Source: Bacteroidales bacterium (GTDB lineage: Bacteria; Bacteroidota; Bacteroidia; Bacteroidales; UBA932). Taken from it: a DNA stretch of 64,000 bases. Location: the NCBI GenBank assembly GCA_017614715.1, contig JAGABI010000067.1, forward strand, positions 31,234-95,233, in the 5' to 3' direction. Numbering within the stretch: the stretch's first letter is position 1; every line of letters begins with the position of its first letter. This document shows, in pieces, positions 53,105 through 60,409 of the stretch. The notes under the pieces were generated by a model. That model was given only the letters and a program-made list of their open reading frames with translations. It had not been told where the DNA came from and did not search any database. A program made the position numbers and the translations under genes.

Positions 53105-53608
53105 ATGAACACAATAGAGAAACACAACAACTACAAGAAGCTCGTAACTGACATTGGCACGCTTCTTAGTGCAGCAAAGGAGAAGATTGCTGCTACTGTT
53201 AACACCACATTGGTTCAGACCTACTGGAACATTGGAAAGTATATCGTGGAGTACGAGCAACACGGTGCTGAAAGAGCCGAGTATGGTAGCAACCTTATTA
53301 ACCGTCTTTCAGAAGATCTCACAATTCTTTACGGAAAGGGGTTCAGCAAGAGCAACCTTCTGTATATTAGAAAGTTTTACTTGATGTTTCAAAAAGGTGA
53401 GACAGTGTCTCACTTATTGAGCTGGAGCCATTATTTCGAAATTCTCAAATCCGATGACCCTCTGGAAGGAATTACGAACAAGTTGTTTGTAAGCCGGTAC
53501 CAACTATTCTTGCCGGACAAGGATGCTCTTACCAGGGAAGTCAGGAGGATAATTGATGAGCATAAGGATGTCGAAGATCCAAATGACGGCTGGCAGCATT
53601 CTGTCTGA
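53105..53608 (+). pseudogene. DUF1016/YhcG-type nuclease gene with the centre deleted
   Basis: The open frame (ATG at 53105, 167 aa) is intact but holds only the two ends of a DUF1016 protein (normally about 340-380 aa). Residues about 1-120 are the N-terminal helical domain (LVQTYWNIGKYIVEYEQHGAERAEYGSNLINRLSEDL, SHLLSWSHYFEILKSDDPLE). At once follows GITNKLFVSRYQLFLPDKDAL, which belongs to the extreme C-terminus. The PD-(D/E)XK nuclease centre is missing, with an in-frame joint near residue 127. Full-length relatives are restriction-associated or defence nucleases. Confidence 0.7.
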
Positions 53609-53898
53609 TACACAGCGGATCACAACTAATAATGGTACCATCGCAAGGTACCGTTAGTTCTGTTTGACGCCAGTCGACCACAAGCTATTCCCTTGGCACA
53701 ACAACCTCTGGTTATCAGCCACTTACAGGAATTCGTAATAAGCTATTTATCAGCTTCAGTCGTGCCGCGCCGGACAGAAGCCTCCGCTTGCAAAGGGTGC
53801 GGCCTTTTCTGCCCAGCTGTCGCCCCAATGACAGAATGTTTTGATGATGCCTGCATACGCCGGCGTCTGACTCGCTGGGCTACGCCCTTGCGAGTCTA
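53609..53898. other. Gap with a second DUF1016 C-terminal relic and a hairpin
   Basis: At about 53719-53754 (+) one frame reads PLTGIRNKLFIS, the same joint sequence as in the preceding gene (PLEGITNKLFVS), then degenerates. A repeat-type hairpin lies at 53869-53896 just beyond the stop of the large lipoprotein. No intact gene is visible. Confidence 0.55.
53869..53896 (-). repeat. Hairpin repeat after the 884-aa lipoprotein gene
   Basis: A nested hairpin: outer stem GACTCGC/GCGAGTC (53869-53875, 53890-53896), inner GGGC/GCCC. It lies 2 bp beyond the gene stop and resembles 56673-56693 at the end of the paralogous gene. No T run follows, so it is more a repeat than a classical terminator. Confidence 0.55.
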
Positions 53899-56553
53899 CT
53901 ATTCTGTAACAGGCCGAACTGAAAGCCCGTTGTAACGGTAGTAGCCGCTGTACCAGTCGTAACTGTCGGAATCGATGCCCACGAAGTACGCGTAGTCCGG
54001 GCTGAACGTATCGAGGGAAGAAGACCAGTAGTCGCCGAGGGACCCCGCATTGCCGAGGTAGGTATCGTACCGGCGGCCAGCGGCGGGCAGGAATATGCTG
54101 TTGCCGTTGGTGTTGCTGGTAACGAGTCTTCCGTTGACTCCGTTTCTTGTGGTCCATGTCCAGGTGCACTCTGTCCTTAACTCTGTCCAATCCGCATCGG
54201 TGGGCATTCTCCATGTGCCTCCCCAATTGAAAGCAGCGGCGTCATCTTCTCTGTCGAGGACGGTTTTGTTGTCCACCACCGTACCGATGTTAGTATTTGT
54301 GCAATATTTGGTTAGCTGATCGATACCATAATCGTACCATTGGTACGATGGCCAGTCGTAACCGGCAGACTTCTCATCTTTCCATACAGGGTCTGCTGAT
54401 TGCGCATATCCATCCTCATAATACGGTTCGACCTCTCCCCAGGCATAATAATCGCCATATTCCTCGGGAGCATTTGCGCCGACGTTGCAGGATGCCCACT
54501 TCAAACCCGATGTCAAGCCAAGGTCAACTGCGCCACTGGTGACAGCAGGCATGACAGTTACAATGCAGGTAGCAGTTAATCCACCATCCTCTGTCCTGAC
54601 GGTGATGGTAGCAGTACCGTTTGATACCCCTTGTACTGTTCCATCACTGCTCACTGTAGCAACTGAGGTGCTGTTACTGGACCATGTAACTGCCTTATTT
54701 GTGGCATTGGAAGGGTTTACAGTTGCCGTGAGCTTAAAGGATACGCCTTCCCTCAGGTTCTGGGACGCCTTGTTGAGTTCGACAGATGTCACGGCTACGT
54801 TATTGACGGTAACCGTACAACTGCCATAGACTCCGCTGCCATCTACGGCGGTGGCGGTTATGGTGGCCGTTCCGGCACTGACTCCGTAAACATACCCTCT
54901 CGAGTTTACAGTGGCCACTGCGGTATTATCCGACGACCAGTTGACTGCTTTGTTGGTGGCGTTGTACGGCATCACCGTTGGCTTTAGCACAACAGTCGAA
55001 CCAATGTCCACACTCGCGTCAGAGAGCGTTATGCTAATCACTTTGTCTTCTTCATCGGTAACAGGGCGAATCGAAAGCCCGTTATAACGGTAGATGTCGT
55101 TACATTCAATATTTGCGGATCCGATTATGACCCCGTTCGCCGTACTGGAGGCTGTAGTAGCAATGGATGATGACCAGTAATATCCCTCTTCTCCGGCGCC
55201 AGCAAGATAAGTCGCTTCCATTAAGCCGGCAAAGGGCAGGAATATACTGTTATCGTTTGGCCCTGTGACCAGATATCCATTTACACCGTTCTTTGTGGTC
55301 GGTTCCCAATCGCATTCCGACATCAGCTCTGTAAACTCATCAGGGGAGGGCATTCGCCAGTCCCCGCCCAGTATTACATGAGCGGCATCATCTTCTTCCT
55401 CCAATTCTGTTTTGTTGTCGACTGTACCGTAAAGTTTAGCTGTGCAATATTTGGTTATAGATACTCCAGAGCCGTTGCACCAATGGTATGATGCCCAGTT
55501 GTAACCGGCAGACTTTCCATCTTTCCATGCCAGAGGACTCTGGCTGCTGTAATACGGCTCTGTTTCACCCCACGCATAATAGTCGCCGTACTCCTCAGGA
55601 GCGTTTGCTCCCAGGTTGCAGGATGCCCATTTCAGACCTGAGGTCAGGCCAAGATTAACGGCAACCAAAGCAGGTGCAGTCCCGACATAAGTCACCGCCG
55701 GCATCCTGAGCAGGTTGGAGCGGGCGATGGTCTGGCTATTGATGGTCTTTATCTCCATCGAGGCCCCTTCGCTATCGTACACAACCACTGTGAAACCACC
55801 GGTCATCGTCATCGGAGGAAGGGCGATGATGAATGTTTTAGCTGTGTTTGAGCTCAGCTGCACTCCGCTGCCGCAATCCAAAGTCACGGTAGTTGCAGTT
55901 GCATCGGTAAGCGTGATGGCGGGATCTGTTGTACTGGACATGGTAACAGATGCTGCGCCGCAGAGAACCTCATTGTTATTGCCGGTTACGCTGATTGATG
56001 TTATGGTAGCAGTTCCTTTCAACAGGAGTTTCAGGCTGCCGAGGATGTTCTTGAACTTGAGGCTGTAATCACTCGTAGAACCAGTAACCGCCGCCATCGG
56101 GAATGCTCCGTTGCCAAAGCTATCCTCTGCATAATCCTGGGTCGAAGGGAGGGATATGTTGCTAATGGAATAATTGCTTCCACTCTTTGTGATTGATGCC
56201 ATTGATGTATAGGGATAGAAGGCAACATTGGCGAGTATCGCATCGCCGGTAACAGATCCGGGATCCGCAACCCAATTCAATGCCGCAGTTGTCTTGCCGT
56301 CTGAAGCATCGGTAACCTGATATTGTTCATTGACAGTACTTCCGGCAAAAATGCTCACCTGGTCACCCTGTTTCCAAAGTACATTGAGATTATCCAGCGA
56401 TGTCTTGGTATCAACGGCGGCTGCATCGTCTTTAGTGGCCTCCATGGTGGCAGTGAAACTCTTGCCTTCTGGAGCAAATTCGTTTTCTTCCTTGACATGA
56501 CAGCCGCTTACCGCCAGTATAGTCACAAGACCTAACAATAGTGCCTTTTTCAT
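53899..56553 (-). CDS. Surface lipoprotein: fimbrillin-like, two FISUMP-type and two Big2 domains
   Basis: The 884-aa lipoprotein (lipobox ending at Cys18, VSGC) has five parts. Residues about 30-290 resemble the fimbrillin-like N-terminal fold (VLWKQGDQVSIFAG, MTMTGGFTVVVYDSEG). About 300-500 is a FISUMP/DUF1566-type domain (LGLTSGLKWASCNLGANAPEEYGDYYAWGETEPYY, then WRMPSPDEFTEL). About 505-665 are two Big2 Ig-like repeats (VNWSSDNTAVATVNSRGYVYGVSAGTATITA). About 675-884 is a second FISUMP domain. It is probably exposed at the surface; its ligand is unknown. A paralogue with one FISUMP domain lies upstream. Confidence 0.82.
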   Translation of the reverse strand: MKKALLLGLVTILAVSGCHVKEENEFAPEGKSFTATMEATKDDAAAVDTKTSLDNLNVLWKQGDQVSIFAGSTVNEQYQVTDASDGKTTAALNWVADPGSVTGDAILANVAFYPYTSMASITKSGSNYSISNISLPSTQDYAEDSFGNGAFPMAAVTGSTSDYSLKFKNILGSLKLLLKGTATITSISVTGNNNEVLCGAASVTMSSTTDPAITLTDATATTVTLDCGSGVQLSSNTAKTFIIALPPMTMTGGFTVVVYDSEGASMEIKTINSQTIARSNLLRMPAVTYVGTAPALVAVNLGLTSGLKWASCNLGANAPEEYGDYYAWGETEPYYSSQSPLAWKDGKSAGYNWASYHWCNGSGVSITKYCTAKLYGTVDNKTELEEEDDAAHVILGGDWRMPSPDEFTELMSECDWEPTTKNGVNGYLVTGPNDNSIFLPFAGLMEATYLAGAGEEGYYWSSSIATTASSTANGVIIGSANIECNDIYRYNGLSIRPVTDEEDKVISITLSDASVDIGSTVVLKPTVMPYNATNKAVNWSSDNTAVATVNSRGYVYGVSAGTATITATAVDGSGVYGSCTVTVNNVAVTSVELNKASQNLREGVSFKLTATVNPSNATNKAVTWSSNSTSVATVSSDGTVQGVSNGTATITVRTEDGGLTATCIVTVMPAVTSGAVDLGLTSGLKWASCNVGANAPEEYGDYYAWGEVEPYYEDGYAQSADPVWKDEKSAGYDWPSYQWYDYGIDQLTKYCTNTNIGTVVDNKTVLDREDDAAAFNWGGTWRMPTDADWTELRTECTWTWTTRNGVNGRLVTSNTNGNSIFLPAAGRRYDTYLGNAGSLGDYWSSSLDTFSPDYAYFVGIDSDSYDWYSGYYRYNGLSVRPVTE

Positions 56554-56672
56554 GATTATTAGTTATCTGCTTATTAATTATTCGCTTGCAATGGGAAATC
56601 CCCCGTTAAATATACGCATTCCTTTTCGATAATACAACCCCTGACCTCATTCTGCCAAAGCGTCAATTCACC

Positions 56673-56693
56673 GGCTAACGCCCTTGTGAGTCC
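56673..56693 (-). repeat. Repeat unit at the 3' end of the 517-aa lipoprotein gene
   Basis: On the + strand this reads GGCTAACGCCCTTGTGAGTCC, close to GGCTACGCCCTTGCGAGTCT after the paralogue (53878-53897). The TAG stop of the gene lies inside it and the last residues (DSQGR) are encoded by it, so the gene appears to have acquired its end from the repeat. Confidence 0.5.
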
Positions 56694-58228
56694 ATTGTTG
56701 GATAAACAGGGCGGATTGATTGGCCGTAGAAACGTTCGGCGCTGTCCCTATAGACGCCACCCGAGCCGAAGCTCACGAGCCATGCGTTGCACGAGTAATT
56801 CGTATCGAGAGAAGAAGACCAGTAGGCGGTGTCATCGTAAATGTAGATAAAGGCCCGGCAGCCGGCGATTGGCAGGAATATGCTGTTGCGGTTTGAACCA
56901 GTGACCAGATATCCGTACATCCCGTTCAGGGTAGTCTCAGTCCAGTTGCATTCTGTCCTTAACTCTGTCCATTCTGCGTCGGTTGGCATGCGCCAATTTC
57001 CGCCGAGTGTCTGTCTTGCGGCGTCATCTTCCTGGTCAAGTACTTTCTTGTTGTCTACTGTTCCGTAGTCTGAGTTTGTAACATATTTGGAGAAGGGGCC
57101 CTTATGGTTTGTGCCCAGTTCAAAGCTGTAAGATGCCCAAACGTAACCAGAAGTCTTTCCGGCCTTCCAATCATGGCAGTATTCATCCCGTGAATGGCCA
57201 CTCGTGTAATAAGGCTCCGTCTCGCCCCAGGCGTAATAATCGCCGAATTCCTCGGGAGAACTTACAAAACCATCTTCGCACAGATTGCAGCTTGCCCACT
57301 TCAGCCCCGACGGCAGGCCAAGATCAACGGCGGCATCTGGACCGGGTGCAACTCCCACATAGTTCACCGCCGGCATTGAGAGCAGATTGGAGCGGGTGAT
57401 GGTCTGCGATTTTATTGTCTTTATCTCCATCTGTTTGCCCTGGCTGTCGGTGACGGTTACAGTAAAGCCGCCGGACATAGTCATCGGGGGCAGGGCTATT
57501 ATGAAGGCGGTAGCCGTTTCTGCGTTCAGTTGTACGCCTCTGCCGCAATCCAGTGTCACCCTCTTTGCGCCTGCCGCTGTCAGGCTGACGGCAGGGACTG
57601 CTGTATTAGATGCTGAAACAGATGCTGCGCCGCAGAGACTCTCTTTGTTATTGCCGGTTATACAGACTGAGGTTATGGCTGCGGTACCTGTCAACTGGAG
57701 TTTCAAGCCGCCTAGGACATTCTTGAATTTGAAGTCCTCATCACGCGCAGATCTTGTAACAGCCACCATCGGGAACGCCCCGTTGCCAAAGCTCGCCGCA
57801 GCATAATTCTGGGTGGCGGGCAATGCTATGTCGCTAATCACATAAGAGCTTCCGCTCCTGGCAATTGCGGCCGTTGCAGCATAAGGATAGAAGGCCACGT
57901 TCACGGATATCTCGTCTCCGGCAACTCTTCTTGTGCTTTCCACCCTGTTCAAAACAGCGGTGGTCTTGCCGTCAGAAGCGTCGGTTACCTGATAATGCTC
58001 GTTTAGAGCGCTGCCGGCAAATATGCTCACCTGGTCACCGCGTTTCCAGCGCACGTTGCCGCTCTCGTCCATCGACGTCTTTGTTTCAACCTCAACGGTA
58101 TCGTCTGCTATTGCCTCCACAGTAGCCAGGAAGACCTTGCCGGCAGAGACACCGTCACTAATATCTACTTTCTGGCAGCCGCATACTACAATGGCAACCA
58201 GCAGGGCTAATGCTAAACTCCTTCTCAT
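56675..58228 (-). CDS. Surface lipoprotein: fimbrillin-like and one FISUMP-type domain
   Basis: The 517-aa paralogue of the downstream gene has a lipobox at Cys18 (VVCGC), a fimbrillin-like part (about 30-290; VRWKRGDQVSIFAGSALNEHYQVTDASDGKTTAVLN is nearly identical in the paralogue) and one FISUMP domain (about 300-510; LGLPSGLKWASCNLC, WRMPTDAEWTELRTECNW, YWSSSLDTNY). No Big2 repeats are present. A TACCTTTG element lies 26 nt upstream. The downstream gene has no visible box, so both may be one transcript. Confidence 0.8.
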   Translation of the reverse strand: MRRSLALALLVAIVVCGCQKVDISDGVSAGKVFLATVEAIADDTVEVETKTSMDESGNVRWKRGDQVSIFAGSALNEHYQVTDASDGKTTAVLNRVESTRRVAGDEISVNVAFYPYAATAAIARSGSSYVISDIALPATQNYAAASFGNGAFPMVAVTRSARDEDFKFKNVLGGLKLQLTGTAAITSVCITGNNKESLCGAASVSASNTAVPAVSLTAAGAKRVTLDCGRGVQLNAETATAFIIALPPMTMSGGFTVTVTDSQGKQMEIKTIKSQTITRSNLLSMPAVNYVGVAPGPDAAVDLGLPSGLKWASCNLCEDGFVSSPEEFGDYYAWGETEPYYTSGHSRDEYCHDWKAGKTSGYVWASYSFELGTNHKGPFSKYVTNSDYGTVDNKKVLDQEDDAARQTLGGNWRMPTDAEWTELRTECNWTETTLNGMYGYLVTGSNRNSIFLPIAGCRAFIYIYDDTAYWSSSLDTNYSCNAWLVSFGSGGVYRDSAERFYGQSIRPVYPTMDSQGR

Positions 58229-58253
58229 TAATAAATGTATAAAGTACTTTGCA

Positions 58254-58261
58254 CAAAGGTA
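58254..58261 (-). promoter_or_regulatory. -7 promoter element of the FISUMP lipoprotein pair
   Basis: Minus-strand TACCTTTG fits TAnnTTTG, 26 nt before the 517-aa lipoprotein. Confidence 0.5.
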
Positions 58262-58309
58262 TGCAATTTACCACTGAACCACAATTTTGCATGCTCCCTG
58301 TTACAACGC

Positions 58310-58334
58310 AAAAAAAAGCCGGCATCGCTGCCGG
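58310..58334 (-). terminator. Terminator ahead of the lipoprotein pair
   Basis: The hairpin CCGGCA-GCGA-TGCCGG (58319-58334) is followed on the minus strand by eight T (58310-58317). It would end the transcript from the 39-aa peptide gene and the decayed leader, and separate it from the lipoprotein promoter. Confidence 0.7.
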
Positions 58335-58443
58335 AGAGTAACAATATGTCGTTGCCGGTATGACCGGCAATCCAAGCCATGGCAATAAACGTCATAGCTA
58401 TACTCCTGGCCAGCGGCTTGACCAAGAAAGAAGTAGAATCGCT

Positions 58444-58538
58444 CTAGTCTTTATACGATACAACATAAGCAGTACCAGCCTTCTGGCAACTGCTTAGAGC
58501 AAGAACTGCCAGGAGGCTAATACTAAACCTCTTTTCAC
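58444..58538 (-). pseudogene. Decayed lipoprotein leader with a one-base frameshift
   Basis: From a GTG at 58538 the minus strand reads VKRGLVLA; a one-base shift then gives LLAVLALSSCQKAGTAYVVSYKD and a stop at 58444. Joined, this is a typical lipoprotein leader (compare the paralogue leaders ending VVCGCQK and VSGCHV). The 95-bp length is not a multiple of three. It is probably the remnant of a third lipoprotein gene of the cluster. Confidence 0.5.
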
Positions 58539-58560
58539 GATAAACTGCTGTAGCCCTATT

Positions 58561-58680
58561 CTACCATGAGCCGGGAGTCTCGCCCACATGCTCGGTTCCG
58601 GTCTGGCTGTCGCAGATTACACGCTGAGTGCCAACAGAAAGCACTTCGCATGCAGGGGCGTCATAAAGATTCTTTTTCAT
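58561..58680 (-). CDS. 39-aa peptide, hypothetical
   Basis: A short frame from ATG 58680 to TAG 58561 encodes MKKNLYDAPACEVLSVGTQR followed by VICDSQTGTEHVGETPGSW. Short genes that begin MKK.Y.AP..EV are common in Bacteroidales next to surface lipoprotein and protease genes. It has its own TACATTTG element 54 nt upstream and a terminator 230 bp downstream. There is no signal peptide. The function is unknown; it may be a precursor peptide. Confidence 0.55.
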   Translation of the reverse strand: MKKNLYDAPACEVLSVGTQRVICDSQTGTEHVGETPGSW

Positions 58681-58733
58681 AATACGTATCATTTATTAAT
58701 TCTATGCGGGAGATGACTAATAGTCATTTTGTG

Positions 58734-58741
58734 CAAATGTA
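58734..58741 (-). promoter_or_regulatory. -7 promoter element of the 39-aa peptide gene
   Basis: Minus-strand TACATTTG fits TAnnTTTG, 54 nt before the peptide start. Confidence 0.5.
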
Positions 58742-58780
58742 TACAAATTACCTTTTAATTGCAATACCCTGGCTGTAAAG

Positions 58781-58809
58781 AAAAAAAAGCCGGCAGCGCT
58801 GCCGGCTTT
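58781..58809 (-). terminator. Terminator of tRNA-Pro
   Basis: A 24-nt perfect palindrome (58786-58809; half-site AAAGCCGGCAGC) lies 2 nt after the tRNA 3' end on the minus strand and runs into eight T (58781-58788). Confidence 0.85.
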
Positions 58810-58810
58810 G

Positions 58811-58884
58811 TCGGGATACCCCGACTCGAACGGGGGACCACCTGGTCCCAAACCAGGTGCGCTAACCAACTGCGCCACATCCCG
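58811..58884 (-). tRNA. tRNA-Pro (anticodon TGG)
   Basis: The minus strand folds as a cloverleaf: acceptor CGGGATG with TATCCCG, D arm GGCGCAGTTGGTTAGCGC, anticodon stem CCTGG/CCAGG with loop TTTGGGA (anticodon TGG), and T arm CCCCGTTCGAGTCGGGG. No encoded CCA. A TACCTTTG element lies 10 nt upstream (58894-58901). Confidence 0.95.
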
Positions 58885-58893
58885 ATTGGACTG

Positions 58894-58901
58894 CAAAGGT
58901 A
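58894..58901 (-). promoter_or_regulatory. -7 promoter element of tRNA-Pro
   Basis: Minus-strand TACCTTTG fits TAnnTTTG, ending 9 nt before the tRNA 5' end. Confidence 0.6.
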
Positions 58902-58933
58902 TAAAAAAATTTGGGGAATATCGAAAAACCCCA

Positions 58934-58941
58934 TATCTTTG
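58934..58941 (+). promoter_or_regulatory. -7 promoter element upstream of the REP array and tRNA-Ser
   Basis: TATCTTTG fits TAnnTTTG. The next + strand gene is tRNA-Ser at 59089, so the primary transcript would carry the whole repeat array as a leader of about 140 nt. Confidence 0.45.
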
Positions 58942-58956
58942 CTTTCCCTCTAAAAT

Positions 58957-59060
58957 TCGGCATCAGCCGATAGCGGAGCGCGAGCAGGGCTAACAATCGC
59001 CATCAGGCGATAGCGGAGGCCGAGCAGCGTGGTAAGTGCGATAGCAAGGCCGGAGCGAGG
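58957..59060 (+). repeat. Tandem REP-like hairpin array, period 40 bp
   Basis: Two full units (58957-58987 and 58996-59027) and a third partial one. Unit 1 folds as TCGGC-ATCA-GCCGA, unit 2 as ATCGCC-ATCA-GGCGAT, each followed by TAGCGGAG and GAGCAG. The stem bases differ between units but still pair. The same core occurs inverted at 27125-27150. Confidence 0.65.
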
Positions 59061-59088
59061 GGTCTGGGGCCTGGCCCCAGTATAATCA

Positions 59089-59179
59089 GGTGAGGTGGGT
59101 GAGTGGCTGAAACCACCAGTTTGCTAAACTGACGTACTCGATTAGGGTACCGGGGGTTCGAATCCCCCCCTCACCGCCA
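59089..59179 (+). tRNA. tRNA-Ser (anticodon GCT)
   Basis: A class II tRNA of 91 nt including encoded CCA. Acceptor GGTGAGG pairs with CCTCACC, anticodon loop TTGCTAA gives GCT, the long variable arm is GTACTCGATTAGGGTAC, and the T arm is CGGGGGTTCGAATCCCCC. A terminator follows. Confidence 0.95.
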
Positions 59180-59186
59180 GACGGTT

Positions 59187-59217
59187 AAAACGCTAAAGAA
59201 CAGCTCTTTAGCGTTTT
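59187..59217. terminator. Bidirectional terminator after tRNA-Ser
   Basis: A 13-bp stem (59187-59199 with 59205-59217, core ACGCTAAAGA/TCTTTAGCGT) ends in T runs on both strands. It ends tRNA-Ser and, from the other side, the PCC/DUF296 gene whose stop is at 59222. Confidence 0.8.
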
Positions 59218-59221
59218 TTAT

Positions 59222-59650
59222 TTAGAACTCGTACAGATTCAACCCTGTTTCGGGATCAAATTTGCGACCGACCCCGTCCAGTCCATAATCTTCCACAAAT
59301 AACTCGCAGGCACCGTTGACCCGGGCCGTGAGCAGATGCCCTCCTACACAGGTGTAGTCCCGGCGGCTGGCGGTCACATGAAGATGAAGGTAAACCTCTC
59401 CGTCCTTGCTTGAAACGTTCCCCGCCAGGCACGTAATCTCCATCTGCTCGTCGAAGGTCTTGTCCACATAAGTCTTGGTCGCGGGATCCAGAAACCGGAA
59501 CGTAGCTTGTGATATTGCCGCTATTCCGCCGACGACGCCGCTTCGCACGCCCTTCTTGCGGCAAAAATCCGCCAGCGCTGCAGAAATCTCTTGGTGATTG
59601 TCTATGCTCAGGATATATCTTCCGTCTTTAGTGCTTAAATAATTATACAT
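59222..59650 (-). CDS. PCC/DUF296 domain protein
   Basis: The 142-aa protein is a lone PCC (DUF296) domain, which forms trimers. The conserved His cluster is in EVYLHLHVTASRRDYTCVGGHLL and the early GVRSGVVGGIAAISQATFRF is typical. Bacterial members lack the AT-hook of plant relatives and may bind a metal or DNA; no function is established. A TATTTTTG element lies 45 nt upstream, back to back with that of mtgA. Confidence 0.85.
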   Translation of the reverse strand: MYNYLSTKDGRYILSIDNHQEISAALADFCRKKGVRSGVVGGIAAISQATFRFLDPATKTYVDKTFDEQMEITCLAGNVSSKDGEVYLHLHVTASRRDYTCVGGHLLTARVNGACELFVEDYGLDGVGRKFDPETGLNLYEF

Positions 59651-59694
59651 GATACCGATGGTGTTTGCCAGACTTTGTCTTTATCTTACAACGA

Positions 59695-59702
59695 CAAAAA
59701 TA
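59695..59702 (-). promoter_or_regulatory. -7 promoter element of the PCC/DUF296 gene
   Basis: Minus-strand TATTTTTG fits TAnnTTTG, 45 nt before the gene; only 2 bp separate it from the mtgA element. Confidence 0.5.
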
Positions 59703-59704
59703 AC

Positions 59705-59712
59705 TATCTTTG
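59705..59712 (+). promoter_or_regulatory. -7 promoter element of mtgA
   Basis: TATCTTTG fits TAnnTTTG exactly and ends 7 nt before the ATG at 59720, so the mRNA is expected to start at or next to the start codon. Confidence 0.55.
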
Positions 59713-59719
59713 GCTTTCG

Positions 59720-60403
59720 ATGAAGTTTCTGCGAAGAATAATCCTATGGCTGCTGATTCTCTTCTTTGGCAGCAGCATCGGGATGGTATTCGTGTATAAA
59801 TATCTTCCCGTGTACATAACGCCTCTGATGGTAATCCGCCTATTTGACCAGCACAAAGCCGACAAGCCGCTCCGCCTGAAGCACACCTGGGTCCCCATGG
59901 AGAGAATCAACAACAGCCTGCCGCTGGCGGTATGGGCCAGCGAAGACCAGCGGTTCTTCACCCACAAGGGCTTCGATCTGAAAGAGATTGACAACGCCGT
60001 AAAAGAGCGCAACAGGGGTGGCCGGCAGCGCGGTGCCAGCACCATCACCCAGCAGACCGCAAAGAATGTATTTCTCTGGCCCGACCAGAGCTGGCTGCGC
60101 AAGGGGCTCGAAGCCTACTTCACAACCCTCATAGAACTTATCTGGGACAAGCAGCGGATAATGGAGGTCTATGTCAATTCAATTGAGATGGGCGACGGAA
60201 TCTACGGGGCGCAGGCCGCGGCGAAAAGATTTTTTGGCCACGATGCCGCGACCCTCACCAAAGAAGAGAGCGCCCTGATAGCGGCCGCCCTCCCCAGCCC
60301 GCTTAAGCGCAACTGCGCCGCACCGGGGCCGTATATGATTCAGCGTCAGAAAGAGATTCTCCGCCAGATGAAACTCCTGGGCGGCCGTTTCCCCGAAAAA
60401 TAG
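59720..60403 (+). CDS. mtgA: Monofunctional peptidoglycan glycosyltransferase
   Basis: The GT51 enzyme polymerises lipid II. From the ATG at 59720 (MKFLRRIILW) it has 227 aa with one N-terminal membrane anchor. The catalytic Glu is in WASEDQRFFTHKGFD, and RQRGASTITQQTAKNVFLWPDQSWLRKGLEAYFTTLIE carries the second conserved block with the later EVYVNSIEMGDGIYGAQAAAKRFFG. The upstream ATG at 59675 precedes the promoter box and is rejected. The stop is 6 bp from the convergent ilvE. Confidence 0.94.
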   Translation: MKFLRRIILWLLILFFGSSIGMVFVYKYLPVYITPLMVIRLFDQHKADKPLRLKHTWVPMERINNSLPLAVWASEDQRFFTHKGFDLKEIDNAVKERNRGGRQRGASTITQQTAKNVFLWPDQSWLRKGLEAYFTTLIELIWDKQRIMEVYVNSIEMGDGIYGAQAAAKRFFGHDAATLTKEESALIAAALPSPLKRNCAAPGPYMIQRQKEILRQMKLLGGRFPEK

Positions 60404-60409
60404 ATTTCC

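Noticed and set aside
58228..58425. 65-residue frame beginning MVKPLARSIAM
   Set aside because: It runs through a terminator and the promoter of the next gene; at most it is a further relic of the decayed lipoprotein gene.
58759..58993. Two short + strand frames over the tRNA-Pro region
   Set aside because: They are antisense to a well-folded tRNA and its terminator.
58957..59060. CRISPR-like array (40-bp period)
   Set aside because: Only two and a half units, the similarity extends over the whole period with no unique spacers, and no cas genes are present.
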